64,000 nucleotides of DNA from contig WHVD01000075.1 of the NCBI GenBank assembly GCA_015178975.1, positions 349,024 through 413,023 of the forward strand. The letters are read 5' to 3'. Below the pieces are notes generated by a model that searched no databases, had not been told where the DNA came from, and worked only from the letters and a program-made list of their open reading frames with translations. The DNA comes from Hysterangium stoloniferum. Its lineage: Eukaryota > Basidiomycota > Agaricomycetes > Hysterangiales > Hysterangiaceae. This document shows positions 11,791-23,482 of the stretch, piece after piece; positions within the stretch are counted from its first letter, which is position 1, and every line of letters starts with the position of its first letter. A program made the translations under genes and the position numbers.

Positions 11791-12534
11791 ACCGCTTCAA
11801 CCCACCATAACAAATTGATATCAGTCTGGGATGTCAAATATCTGGTCGATCTTAGATTATGTAAGATGGGCTGGGTTTTGGGTGCTTTTGACACGAATCC
11901 TGGGGTCATTAGAAACCAAGGGGGCGGCGGCAAATCCTCACAGTTGGAGTCATCGAAACATCAATCACATAAATTCACCAACCCAATCTCTCTTTCTATC
12001 AACCACAATCCCATTCCAAGCTAGACTTTCGTAGACGGCGATATTACACTTATTTTTCAATATGCGCGTGGTTTGCAGCTGCACGCTAGATGTGTAGATG
12101 CATATACGAAGGAACAAGACACTCCTCGAACATCCTTTTCCATCCCGAGTTAGATTGGGTATTGGACCTCTTCCACCTCCATGTTTATCTATGCTCGCGG
12201 AGAATAGGATGGCAGTGGCAGCGCTATCTCCTTTTCCCTCCCTTTCCCGTCTGCGCATAATCGGTGGTTCGCATCCGTACGTGAGGCAATTGTGCGAGTG
12301 CAGACTCTTCGACCATGCATACACCCTGAGCACTTGGGTGCATCGGGGTACGCAGATGCACATAAGGTGTATGTGGGAGTTTTGGATCGTTCCATCTCAC
12401 CCCATCCTATCACTCCCAGCGTACGATCTTGTAACGACGTGGATTTGCACGTCTTCCTCCGGCTAAGTCTGTCCTGCCTTGACACTCAAATAGTGGTGGA
12501 TGCGTCTGTTTAAACTCTCTTTAACACCTTTTTA
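11791..12534. repeat. Low-complexity array segment with subrepeats, unit 1
   Basis: Matches 22.5-23.23, 33.0-33.66 and 45.15-45.80 kb. It holds the recurring ggttcgcatccgtacgtgaggc and gacactcctcgaacatcc motifs. Open frames exist but are not conserved as protein between units. Confidence 0.6.
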
Positions 12535-12780
12535 TTGTTTCTATTTACTCTCTCTTCTCTTCTTTTAATCCCTTATTCTATTCCCACCGCTTTCCTTTCG
12601 GAATCCACTCAGAATCGTACTAGCCTTCTTCTCTGGATGAATGTGTATTCCCCCTGCCCTCCTACCCACAAACCCAACAACCACCCAGCTTTCGACGGTT
12701 TCAAACCACGACGCTATGCTGTGTTGTTAACGGCCGAAAGCCGCAGACACCAAGTATGGGGGAGGCGTTATTCGCTATGA
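12535..12780 (+). CDS. Hypothetical 81-aa ORF with hydrophobic N-terminus, unit 1
   Basis: This 81-codon frame has the same length in all three full units (12,535, 23,237 and 33,666). It opens with a hydrophobic run (MFLFTLSSLLLIPYSI), followed by a polar middle with NRTSLLLWMNVYSPCP and a basic end GRRYSL. The N-terminus resembles a secretion signal, but it comes from a pyrimidine-rich tract that would give hydrophobic codons by chance. Differences between copies are mostly substitutions, with no frame loss. The neighbour downstream is gene M on the opposite strand. I do not recognise the product and it may be non-coding. Confidence 0.3.
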   Translation: MFLFTLSSLLLIPYSIPTAFLSESTQNRTSLLLWMNVYSPCPPTHKPNNHPAFDGFKPRRYAVLLTAESRRHQVWGRRYSL

Positions 12781-13906
12781 TAAATCTCTATTCCACCGTC
12801 CTGTCAGCCACGCTCCTCTCACAACCAACAACAACAACTTACTGGCCTACTCGTACAGTCCCGCGAAAAAAAACGCCATATTAATGACCTCCTGACATCC
12901 TACGAACTGTCGCCGTACGCTACAACTATCACGCTCGCGGGTGGAAATATCCTTGCAGCGTTTGACGGCGCAGGTGTCGGTAGCCGTTTCAGGGAAAAAA
13001 ACAAATTTGGTAGATGGTCACATTGGGAAGAATTCAACGGAAGCTAAATGATTCTCCGGGCACTCTTTCATGATAAATTATACCCAAAAATATCTCTCCG
13101 TCTGGGGGGGATGAAGTATACTCTATTTCGCTCTCCCCTGGCATGAGCCAGTTGAGGATTGCCGGGTTTTGGGCGGGTAGCATGGCTGTTGTTCCCTCTC
13201 CTCATACGCCTGCACAGATAAAGAAAAAGAAAACGCAGTACACTGGCATCTATAAATATATTGGGAGAAAATTAAGATCGTCGTGGCTGTGGCAAGAGAT
13301 GTGATTTAGTAAAGAGTGTTTAAATTTCATTTATACAGATCTGATTGAGAGGAGTAGTAGTAGCCCGCTGAATTACTAACTAAAACAGTTCTCCAGGGTA
13401 CCTTAACAATCCACCTGACGCCGTCACTCGCATCGATTGAAAGTTTCATGGCAGAGTTTTGGCTATAAAGTCGCGATCCTGAGGATTGAATAAAGATCTT
13501 GGTGAGAGCCTGAAGACAAATGTCGGCATGGATTTGTCAGTGATTGTTGCCGACGGTCTGGTAGGGATGATAGACTTTTAAATGGGATCCTTTGTAACGT
13601 TACCATCGTCCATAGATCCAATGCACTTTCCTCCGAGGCTAGTGTTCACAATATGTTCACTGCTAGTCTAGGGAGGGTACAGAGATTATACAAAGCGAAT
13701 GTATGCGCTCTTAAATTCCCCCAACTAAGTAGGTTCCTACAGCTATGAAATCCGCCTCCAGAGCGGGTTAGATAAAGGGGGACGATGCTACGCTACTCTT
13801 GGTTTGGTTGGGATATGTAGGCGTTATCCAAGATGATTAATAACCCAGCGAAATTGATAGTTTAGAAGGTGAACCATATGTCTTTAACAACGATATCAAG
13901 CTCGAA
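12781..13906. other. Gene-poor spacer with a short coding-like relic
   Basis: Around 12,855-13,045 one + frame reads INDLLTSYELSPYATTITLA and AGVGSRFREKN, which looks like decayed coding sequence. It is shortened in unit 2 and frame-broken in unit 3. The rest (13.05-13.9 kb) is AT-rich, conserved between units, with no frame of note. Confidence 0.4.
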
Positions 13907-15761
13907 TTAGACGTTACGGACACCAGTGAAAGGTGTGGCAATTACGCATAAGAAGGAACGAGCGATGAGAAGTAAACATTCAAGACTCTCAAGGTGAAAT
14001 GGGTCGCTGATTGAACCACGCATTGTTTCACAATGTTGAAGGAGACGCAGAAGAATGGCGATGCTATCGAGGCTGCGCACGGTGGTACACGCAGATTCGG
14101 GGTCGAAAGATACAGCTATCAGCTGCAGAATAACCGAGATTATTCGTTCGCCAGACTCTAAGAGTAGCCAATGTGGACTTGTTTGCGTCAAAATAAGACT
14201 GGTAGGAGAATTTCATGAGAGGAGGTAAGACAGTACTGGAAGGTAAACATTGTAAACCTACCGTAGGAGGGGCCCAATGAGCGAAGACACCACATTTAGC
14301 TGGCTGATGTGATCGGTGCGGAGTGTGTTGTTGAAGAAGAAGAGTTGCACGGCCCGGGTATCAGTGAACAGTAAATATGTGTTAAAATGATCATGAAGTG
14401 TCAAGGATGCAATATTCAAGTGTATGTCGTCCACTATAACCTCCAATACAGCTCCAGCAATATCTCGAAACCATGCATCTTGTTGTATGCAATTAATGAA
14501 AAGCAGTATACGATCATCATTATATCCATACGACCGTCGTTGCTGGCGATTTTGTCTGTTTTGGTCTTCGTCAGCAGGATGAAAAGATGTGATGGCGGAC
14601 GCACGGTTGTAACCAGAATTCAAAGTACCCTTTGATCGCAGTGAGCTCCTCTACGGACAGTTGACGCACGTGGCAAATACTTTCCACAATATACACAAGG
14701 CCGAGAACGGGATCTGGATATTGACTACCAAAGCATGATAAATATCGGGCGAGTTGGACGATAAATGTTGATGCAACCTCATCTAAGTTGGTGTGTAGCG
14801 GTGATTCGATTACAGCATTATAAAGGGATGACGTGATTGTTGCCGTATTATTTCCATCTGACCATCGAGTGCCGGGGCAAAGTATCAAGGCCCAACCCAA
14901 GCATGTCACAAGCTCTGTAGCGTCACTTTTGTTTGAACCCACCCAGCAGTCACGTAAGATCGACGCGGCCCGTTCTCGAATTTGAGGCGGGTATGAGGGT
15001 CTGTGAAGACATAAGTATTTCGAATATATTCAATGATTGGCGCTGTGTCATCCCTACCTACACAAATCAATGCTCTCTTGAATCACACGTCCCAGTCTTG
15101 GGAGAGTCAAATACTTTTGTGAGAACCTGTCAAGCCCACCGTGCCGATCCAATCTATGCGCAATTCGCTCGTACACCGTCAACTTTGCCATCAGCGAAGT
15201 TTTCTTTGCAATGTAAAGGAATTTCATCCCAATCCTTTCCAAACCAACTCCACCATAATACCCGAGTCCTATTTCAATACTTGTAGATGTGCCAACATCC
15301 TGTGAGGCCGCTCCCCAGTCTTGACTGTGATATGGGCTCGGCTTGGATGTGGTGTGCGTGGGCCTCCCTGGCATCGTAACAATAAGCGGTGGGTCATGGT
15401 ACGTCGTTTCTCCTTGACACTGAAATGCACGGGATGTCATACAGATTACATGATAATAGCATTGTACTTTACTCACCAACTCGTCAACCCAAACCTCTAC
15501 ATGATTTGCAGACAGTGGTATGTGCTGGCCATCATCGAGTGCCAGGTAACATATATCATGGCTGGGTTCATTACAACTCCATCGTTCTCGGAGCTTCAAC
15601 CGGAATCTTTCCCTCATCCCCGTCTCAATGATTTGCTCCCGTTCCTGTGAGCTCAATACACCTGGGGAAATCAAAGGTGGTAACTCCTCAACATCTTCGA
15701 GGAGGGCTTCAGTCGTTGCCGAATCGTGATTCCCCAGACTCGCCTCGTTGAAAGTAGACAT
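13907..15761 (-). CDS. Gene M copy 1: five-exon protein of unknown function (534 aa)
   Basis: Exons by reading splice sites on the minus strand: 15761-15477, 15419-15058, 15000-14629, 14555-14262 and 14198-13907. The joined length is 1605 nt, an exact number of codons. All introns are GT-AG (57, 57, 73 and 63 nt). The first intron is a multiple of three with no stop, so its retention would still read through. The protein starts MSTFNEASLGNHDS, has an acidic, Glu-rich N-terminal region, then mostly hydrophobic, helix-prone segments (EVASTFIVQLARYLSCFGSQ; LDSIAILLRLLQHCE). No catalytic motif, signal peptide or known domain is recognised; a helical-repeat fold is a guess. The end, GVRNV, is shorter than in copy 3 because of a one-base difference. 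A TATA-like ATAAAAG lies 43-49 bp upstream of the ATG. Confidence 0.65.
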
Positions 15762-15803
15762 TAGTGGGTAGCAGTCGTACTTACATTAGAAGGGGGTGGG
15801 GCG

Positions 15804-15810
15804 CTTTTAT
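15804..15810 (-). promoter_or_regulatory. TATA-like box of gene M copy 1
   Basis: ATAAAAG on the minus strand, 43 bp upstream of the gene M start, is conserved in all three units. A second, diverged copy of the surrounding sequence lies upstream near 16.27 kb. Confidence 0.45.
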
Positions 15811-16039
15811 GCAGCAGTCAGTCGGAACAGCCTTGTGGCCGCGCCTACACAGGATTTACGGCAGTTCATCCCTGCCTTCGTAAACAAGGTGCCCTCACCC
15901 CTCCCTCAACCATATAGGCTCCAGTGTACGAAGCTACCTTACTAGTTGGTTACGCCTTCCGCTGAAGGCTCACAGCTTCTAATAATAGTCTGGTCGATTG
16001 TCACCCCCATAGAATAGTATTTCTAGTGTTCTTGAGCGT

Positions 16040-16300
16040 CAGAGTTGAAAGTAAGACAGCTTTTCTGTTATTCGAGAAGTGGCATTGCCATGTATAATGT
16101 AATTACCGTCCAGAGTGATGCTTCCCGCCTGCTGCTGCCTTCAAGTTGGCGCTGTCAACCTCAGTCTTTATCGCGAGATTGCGCGCTATCGTGCTTGCTC
16201 AAAGTCATCTCGTTGAGAGTAGATATTGGTGGACAGTCGTACTGATACCAGAAGGGGATCCGGCCATTTTATGGCACAGTCAGCCCGAGATTAATTTCAA
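16040..16300. repeat. Partial duplication of the gene M 5' region
   Basis: The stretch with ctcgttgagagtagatattggtggacag...ccattttatggcacagtcag at 16,205-16,290 is a diverged copy of 15,735-15,830, which spans the gene M start codon and TATA-like box. The copy lacks the gene M ATG context. The same pair of copies occurs in units 2 (26.7 kb) and 3 (37.3 kb), so the duplication came before the array expanded. Confidence 0.6.
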
Positions 16301-16379
16301 GCTATAGTCTGTGGCCGTGCTTGTACAAGGATACACTGCCGCGGTGAACCCTTGTTGGAGCACCGCAAAATGCTTCCCA

Positions 16380-17450
16380 AGGAGATAAACTTTGAAAATG
16401 AATTTTGTTTTGTACCAAACCTTACTTATAGACATGTTAGGTCATACAAAGATGGGTTTAAAGGTAACCTTTAGGTTGAATTTAACAGCATTTTCTTTAC
16501 TGCATAAAATGAGTCATTTTAAGACAACATTAAAAGGAAGCAATCGCTGAAAATTAGATAGATATTTGTAAGACTAAAACTATGGCATTTTATATCTAAT
16601 TTAAGGAGTACTTACCTCCCATTCTTAAAGATGTCCTTTAGTGTTATGTTAATAAATTTAGTAATAAGATTTTAGGGTACATCAAAATGAGCTATTTAGT
16701 CAATGGATTTGAGATATTTCTCAGATTTAGAATCTTGCACACTACAAAATTCATCGTGCTCTACGTGTCACTCTGGAGATGATCTGTGTGCGAAGACGCA
16801 AAACAAAAGTTGCATGAGTTGATTGTTACATGTCGAGATGTTGAGCAGCGAGCGGTGAGCACAAATATGAGCAAAGGAATTACTGGCAGGTAACTACATG
16901 TGAAGCAATTTGCAGTGGTACATGTAGTAGTATTATACTAAACTTTGGGATTCATGGTCTTGTTAGCCAAAACCGTTGTGTTTGTGTCGACGATGAGTCG
17001 CAGAATATTGACTATTAGATCTCAGATAAGTGTCCCCAAGTTCAATTATTGCAATGTGCAACCACTGTAGTAAGAAAATGCACTTGAATGAGGTGTTCTA
17101 GACGCTGTTATCCAGTCGAAAACACTTTCCTTAAGTGCACAAACACTGAAGGGTCAGCTCGCAGGATACGCAGAATCTGCAACTTCTCCTCAATGGAATA
17201 TAAATTTATAAAATCAAGCTAAATGGCGATATATCCATCGCACATTTTGTCGGTGCCGAAGCATGTTTGGCTCCGGCGGCAGGTCAACCTTCGCTCTGTG
17301 CTAGGAACAGCTAGCTACAAGTAAACCAGAATGTCAATCCTCTACCCACATGTTCGGAACTGAACATCCAACCCCAGTGTAAATCGAAAATTATTGAGCC
17401 GTGGATTTTTTCAGATAAATTTATAATCCTCGTTTTCAATCGAAAAAATC
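16380..17450. other. AT-rich spacer, unit 1
   Basis: Distinctly more AT-rich than its flanks. It is well conserved with 26.88-27.72 and 37.48-38.36 kb. It contains many TATA/TTTAAA-like runs and no open frame of note on either strand. It could be an old insertion or the intergenic region upstream of gene M. Confidence 0.6.
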
Positions 17451-17453
17451 AAT

Positions 17454-17807
17454 CTAGCAGCTTGCTTTTCGAGGGTTGCCGAAGGATTCTTTATATTCGT
17501 AGAGCAGCCTTCCAGTGTGAAGAAGCTGCTCTGGACTGAAACTATCGTTTATTGGCGAGCGCTCATTGAAACACACTCTGGTTCTCCCTGGGACGCCCGG
17601 AAATATTAATGCTTTCCTTTCATCGGCAGATGTACCCCGGGATCTGGATTTCAAGGTCAAGGGCTGTTCGCCTAACCGTGACCATTCAGAGGAAAATTTC
17701 ATAACACAAGCCCACGACCATGCCCTAGAAAGGACTGAACAGCGAATTGTGTGAATATAAGAAACCTGTCTAGATCCGCACTGTCTCTTGTCGCTGGTAC
17801 ACGACAT
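17454..17807. other. Open segment of unclear strand, unit 1
   Basis: The minus frame shows KALIFPGVPGRTRVCFNERS and the + frame shows HTLVLPGTPGNINAFLSSAD over the same bases. Copies in units 2 and 3 are open on both strands too, with indels between them. The FPGVPG piece resembles the start of a NACHT-like P-loop region, but GKT does not follow, so I do not assign it. Confidence 0.3.
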
Positions 17808-18079
17808 ATTATTATATTTACGATGATCCGTGATCTAGAAGAGGTGTCGACATTGGCATTTTCATGCCAGGATCCGTTGTACATCTTTGCTTGCGTCTTT
17901 AAATCCGCCCGGGTACCCATGTTGCTCGTGGTGCGAGGAACCTTAAGGTGTAAATGTATGGCTTTATTTTATTTTAAGACACCACTGGGTGCCCTTAGAA
18001 AGATGATGTCTAGGATGAGTATGTACAGGTAGTGCAAGTATGAGTCTGCAATGTGCCTACATAAAAATATAAATCCGAG

Positions 18080-19170
18080 TGATTGTAAGTAATACGGTAA
18101 TTAACCGATTTGGACCCAGTGTGCTCTCGAGTTCATTTCCACTGGATCGGAATTTAGTCCCAAGTCTTCCCGAATCAATGTGTGGTTCTGACTTGGAAAA
18201 CACATTACCAACCGCCTCATTCGGAAGTCATTCATTAAGAATGAACTTCTGCACAAATCTGTTGATGGTCTCCTTACTGAGGCCGCCTTCACACCACGCC
18301 TTCGCCAGCTTCTCCCCCATTCTCTTTGCGAGATTCGTATAAGGGTTAGGAGAAGCAGAAAATCTGCATCGGGCTCAAAAGAGAAACCTACAAAAGGAAT
18401 TTCTAGGTCCAACAGTGTCGATATCATCTCACACACGTGCTCGGATTCAGAAAACACTGCCAAATGCGATCTATGGTGTTCAGAACACCATAAGGACTTG
18501 AAATGAAAGAAGCAAGTAATCACAGATATGAACCAAAGAATGCTTCCCGTATTTCTCGAAGGCCATAACTAAATGCGCATAGACTTTCGCATCAGAGCTA
18601 CTCGTGGATGGCCTTGTAGTTGAGCATGGCGTAGGGGTGGGACCCAGCTCAGCCGTGACTCCCGGGGCAAGCACAGGCGCGGCCTTCAGCATTTCATGTC
18701 CCGTCCCACTCACTGACCCTGTCCCTTCCAAGTGTCCATTGCCCGCGGGGCCTGATGCGTCTGCATTGTCGCCCAATTCAATCTCACCTATCCCCACTCC
18801 GACACAAAAGAAGTCTTGGCCGTCTTGGACGAACCATTCTTGAACAGCGCATCCGTTAATGGGTTCGTATGCCCAGCTGAGTGAGAATGCACCTGATGCA
18901 AGTTGTAGGAAGCGGTAGCCCGAAGTTTCGTATGAACACAGAGACATATTACCGTAGTGCTTAGGGAGCGGTTACTTTGGTGCATTACCCATGGAATTCG
19001 GGATGGCGAGCGGGGATCTTGAGGGTGCCATTCGTAGTCGTAGGGATCCGGCGAACCAGGAACTTTGATGATTGAGCCGCCGCAGGATCTGTAGACGTAG
19101 AGGTAAAACAATGTAAGACGTCAGATACAATAAATATTCAGGTTCTATTTCTTTCAAAAAGTGGACAGGT
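18080..19170 (-). pseudogene. Gene N relic, unit 1 (unknown product)
   Basis: Several minus-strand stretches have coding character and plausible GT-AG joints: an exon around 19,085-19,005 (GSPDPYDYEWHPQDPRSPSR), one around 18,890-18,560 with a Gly/Ser/Thr-rich section (GNGHLEGTGSVSGTGHEM), and one around 18,490-18,360 (LAVFSESEHVCEMISTLLDL). The copies at 28.5-29.5 and 39.2-40.2 kb show the same pieces, but with differing frames and deletions. No domain is recognised. It is read as a decayed multi-exon gene. Confidence 0.4.
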
Positions 19171-19249
19171 TACCTCAGCCGCAGCACCCTCTAGATGGGC
19201 CATATAGTGAGAAGTAAATAAGATAAATTCTCAAGAGTAATAACCTTAC

Positions 19250-19610
19250 GTTGGCGATGACAAATGTGAAAAGTTTCGCAGGTAGACTGGAGCACAAAGA
19301 GGACGGACACGCCGCCTATATTCAAACAGACAGCGTGGTACAGACATCAAGACGAGATGTGCACGTTGCGGACCATGATGGAATCATTGGACGACGTCGC
19401 AGCTATCCTATACGATGATCGACGTGATGCTTAGCGCTTTTGCGCTAATTGCCAACGTCCCGTCCGAATGCGAAGCACGGAATATTAGCCTCGGATCGCC
19501 AGATGATCATGCCCGTCTAGCTTGCTTGCTTCAGCCGGTCTTAGGCCATGGATAACTATGCGACTCCCTCTTAACCCATTCCTCTGGCAACCCAGATTCC
19601 CTTGAAACCC
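19250..19610 (+). pseudogene. Coding-like relic preceding the transcription-factor C-terminal relic, unit 1
   Basis: Frames with SRRDVHV and DDVSAILYEQ (clearest in units 2 and 3 at 29.7 and 40.4 kb) are open but short and interrupted. The block is constant in position between gene N and the C-terminal relic, and its diverged copy at 1,240-1,450 marks the left edge of the array. No function can be assigned. Confidence 0.3.
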
Positions 19611-19679
19611 ATAGGATTTTCGTATTTGCAGCTATTCGTACTCCCTTGTACTCCATACTCCCCCATAGCCCCGGAGTGT

Positions 19680-20820
19680 CCACGGAACGGTATGGATTAT
19701 CAGGGAGTCAACTATAATCCACACGTTCAATGATTGGTCTTCGATAGGCTGGTTTCAAGTCGCACGCCGCTTTCTAAGCCCATGCTGAACTTCAGCAATA
19801 CCAAGCACACGCTCCTGCCTTCACTCATCCCCACATCCCAGATGATGATGAAGACCGCCTTTCCTTTAGCAAATACATACTGTCGCCGCAGGCTCAGAAC
19901 CAGGACCACATATCAAGTCCGAATCAGGCTCCCGCTGCAATTTCCCGTCTAGATACCAGCAGCGGTATTGACATGGACATCTCAATAGCCTTCAATACTA
20001 GCAACAACATGCCCTTCAATACCCTATCTCACCGCCTTTTGACATGCCGTCCCTCAATGGACCCTGTGAATTTAGAGACTATGCGTCATCGACAAGCGCA
20101 AGTGTTAGTGTTAACCCTCCGGAAATCGTGAGAGGGTTTATGTTTGGCGCGAAGAGGTGGAGGAGGCGAGGGGACATTGGGATCCGGAGGTGGGGACTTT
20201 ATGTTTGCAGCAGAGGCGAGAGGGCCAAGGTCTAATGGGATATCGCTCACGAGATCGGTGCCAGTCTTGGGGTCGGGTGCATCGATCTCAACTGCGTATC
20301 CGCATAGCGTTTCATGTACCGTTGGGGGCAGGGGCGAAGCAGGCGGCACGGGTCCGACCACAGTAGTCGCAGCTATCACCACAATCGCAATCCCAGTGTA
20401 GCCAGCTCCACAATTGAAGTTCCAGCGCTGCACCGCAACACCAACTACACGTCCAATCTTGATCCCAATTTCAACCCCACTTCAAGCGACAACAACGACA
20501 ACATATCAGTCTCACGACGTCTTGGCAAAACTCCCTTCCGAACCCTCGCGCAATCACATACTTGATCACAACCCCAACCACAATTGTGACCTGGTCCTTT
20601 TCCTCTCTACGCCTGCACGGATTGCTGCTGAAGGGCACAAACTGCTGCTGGGCAACAGGCTCAGCGCAGCGGATCAAAATTAACAACCACGTCGTCATCA
20701 ATCGCCAGGTGCTAGTGTAAGGAGTACTGTGCCTGGCCTGCATTAAGGCAGGCAGGGTAGGGTGGAATTAGGTACAGGTGGGTTGGATGTACATTCAGAT
20801 GCAGAGATTGGGAAGCTCAC
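19680..20820 (+). pseudogene. Transcription-factor C-terminal relic, unit 1/2 border
   Basis: It is aligned by eye with 7.95-8.95 kb: the same KPMLNFSNTKHTLLPSLIP-type frame, then the Gly-rich GSGGGDFMFA piece and Q/N-rich pieces. Frame changes and short deletions break it, and no MHR exons precede it. Confidence 0.65.
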
Positions 20821-21081
20821 TATGGGCTATGTTGTTTGTCTTTGTGTTTGCAGGGGCAGTGGATGAGGGTGTAGTGAAAGGACCGAGAGGTGCCTTGGGA
20901 TGAAGAGTTGGAGAGGAAGTAAAGGAAGGTTGTAGGTGAGAAGGAAGGACAGTGGGAGGAACCAACACAAAAACACCAAGCTGGAGATCGACAAAATCAT
21001 CTCGTTTGTGCTATAAAACCTATTCCCTCCGCCGCTCATTCCACCACCTACACACGCTCCCCTCTCGTTCTGCGCCGATAG

Positions 21082-21880
21082 GTATGCCTGCGCGGCTTAG
21101 TCCCAAAGAGGCGTGTGTTGTTTCGAAACCCGGTTCTTCAATGCCAACGTCATCATCAACAATAAAAAGTGAAGAAGGTTCCGAGGCCAAGTTCAGACGC
21201 GCCGCTACCTATGACGAAGACGACTTTGAACAGAATTCGAATGTGCAACCAACGAAGGATTTGGTATTGCTTCGACAGGTTATCTCGCCCCAGGACCTGC
21301 CTCCAACCTCCCACCGAAGGGTCTTGGGAACGCGGTGCCCCGCCCGCTATTCTCTCGAGTGGGTTAGTGGATTGAGAGACTGCAAAGGAGTTGTTTGGTA
21401 TTTGAGTGCCTCGTGATCCTAGGTTTTTCGATATTCGGTGTTGACCTTTCCTTTTCCAATGGTGGTAGATATGTTAGCGTAAGCAGTGTTTATCCTTCTT
21501 CCTTTCAAAAGACGAATGTTTATAGTGCTTTCTGCTATTTGTCAGTCCTTCGTATGCATCCTAAACCACATTCTCCACACTGTCCAAAGCGGTCTACGAA
21601 CGGGACCTGTTCCTCTTCACCGCCCGTAAGTCCTTTTCCACTTCTTTCCCTTCCAGCCTTCTTTATAATACAACTCGTATAAACATGCTAACCCCATAGA
21701 CAGTTCTAGCAATCTCATCTCGCTACCTCCCCTCCTGCCCAAGACTCCACAACATCGCCATGAACATCCCTGAATACGCAGCAGCCACAGCCTTCATCGA
21801 TGGCGTCAAGAGCATTGACATGGGAGGAGGATAGGAGTTGGTTTTATGGGGCGGTTAGTCGGGCTTCTTTCTTTCGTCTT
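21082..21880 (+). pseudogene. Transcription-factor N-terminal/MHR relic, unit 2
   Basis: ATG GGT-type start context (gccgataggtatgcc, start codon partly changed) followed by SKPGSSMPTSSSTIKSEEGS, an acidic run and the FIDGVKSI(D) MHR piece near 21.8 kb. A TATA-like ctataaaacct lies about 70 bp upstream. The middle MHR exons are missing and the downstream gap is larger than in other units. Confidence 0.65.
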
Positions 21881-22530
21881 CCCCTTTTTCGGACGGATAC
21901 ACCGGAGTCGCGCTAGATCTTGAGAATGATACCCTGCAATACCTTCGCCGCATGCGCAAACACCACACGTGGCGCCCTACTCGTAATCGTCGCCTGGACA
22001 ACTGCACCATTGTGAATATGCAGCGACGTCGCGTCAAACAAACTCTTCAGCGCTGCAAGGGTGCGCACGAGATTGATGAACCTGCGGCTGCCGGATACGG
22101 ACGGCGTGCAGGAGGCTGTTTACAGGCTTGCGAGACACAACCGTGAAGTCAGCTCGTCGCGATCGCGCTTAGCGTGCGTGTTCTTGACATTGGTTCTGCA
22201 GGATTGTGACAATAACCTGTACAGAAGGCTCAGACTCAGGTTGCCCAACCGTACTCGCAGAAGCGCAGGGTCTACCCACTGATTGCGGCCCCGCTGCGAG
22301 TTTCTCCACTGGCATGGGGATCTGTACAAGAAGTGGGAATCAACCCACTGCACTACCTACTGCATCTTCGCCTTTCGTCGCGCCCACCACAAACGGCGTT
22401 TCTGCCTGTCGGCCAAGACTATCATAAACTGGTTCCGACTATGCAATCTTGGCAAGCGGGACTCGAAGCCTTTTCCGCCCGGAATGATATGTCCGTTTCA
22501 ACCCACCATAACAAATGATAAAGGGGTTAA
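21881..22530. repeat. Unit-specific segment, unit 2, with a small inversion
   Basis: Corresponds to 11.06-11.79 kb. From about 22,320 to 22,472 the sequence is the reverse complement of the other units: it begins gatctgtacaagaagtgg and ends gaagcctttt, whereas the others read aaaaggctt...ttgtacagatcc. About 100 bp beyond it are also missing. Confidence 0.8.
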
Positions 22531-23236
22531 ATAATGTCTGTGGTCAAATATCCAGTCGATCCTAGATTATGTAAGATGGGCTAAATTTTGGGTGCCTTGA
22601 CACGATCCTGGTGTTATTAGAAACCAAGTGGGCGGCGGCAAATCCTCACAGTCGGAGTCATCGCAAACACCAATCACATAAATTCACCAACCCAATCTCT
22701 CTTTCTATCAACCACAATTCCAAGCTATACTTTCTTATACGGGGATATTACACCTCTTTTTCAATATGCGCGTACTCCGCGGGGTTTGCAGCTGCACGCT
22801 AGATGTGTAGATGCATATACGAAGGAACAAGACACTCCTCGAACATCCTTTGCCATCCCGAGTTAGATTCGGTATTGGACCTCTTCCTCCTCCATGTTTA
22901 TCTATGCTCGCGGAGAATAGGATGGCAGTGGCAGCGCTATCTCCTTTTCCCTCCCTTTCCCGTCTGCGCATAATCAGTGGTTCGCATCCGTACGTGAGGC
23001 AATTGTGCCAGTGCGGACTCTTCGACCATGCCATTCCACCCTGAGCACTTGGGTGCATCGGGGTACGCAGATGCACATAAGGTGTATGTGCGAGTTTTGG
23101 ATCGTTCTATCTCACCCCCTATCACTCCCAGCGTACGATCTTGCGGCGATGTCCCTTCCTCCGGCTGAGTCCGTCCTGCCTTGACACTCAAATAGTGGTG
23201 GATGCGTCTGTTTAAACTCTCTTTAACACCTTTATA
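22531..23236. repeat. Low-complexity array segment, unit 2
   Basis: Same subrepeat-bearing segment as 11.79-12.53 kb. No conserved protein frame. Confidence 0.6.
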
Positions 23237-23482
23237 TTGTTTCTATTTATTCTCTCTTCTCTACTTTTAATCCCTTATTCTATTCCCCCCGCTTCCCTTT
23301 CGGAATCCACTCAGAATCGTACTAGCCTTCTTCTCTGGATGAATGTGTATTCCCCCTGCCCTCCTACCCACAAACCCAACAACCACCCAGCTTCCGACGC
23401 CCCCAAACCACGACGTTATGCTGCGCTGTTAAAGGCCGAAAGCCGCAGACACCGAGCGCGGGGGAGGGGTTATTCGCTATGA
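23237..23482 (+). CDS. Hypothetical 81-aa ORF, unit 2
   Basis: Equivalent of the 12,535 ORF, again 81 codons, beginning MFLFILSSLLLIPYSIP and ending GRGYSL. Only scattered substitutions separate the copies. Coding status is unproven. Confidence 0.3.
   Translation: MFLFILSSLLLIPYSIPPASLSESTQNRTSLLLWMNVYSPCPPTHKPNNHPASDAPKPRRYAALLKAESRRHRARGRGYSL

Noticed and set aside
17454-17700. NACHT P-loop suggested by FPGVPG
   Set aside because: The expected GKT does not follow in any of the three units and both strands are open over the same bases.
22283-22534. A frame with KTIINWFRLCNLGKRDSK that looks like homeodomain helix 3
   Set aside because: It exists only in unit 2, where this piece is inverted relative to other units, and lacks the rest of a homeodomain; a chance match is more likely.
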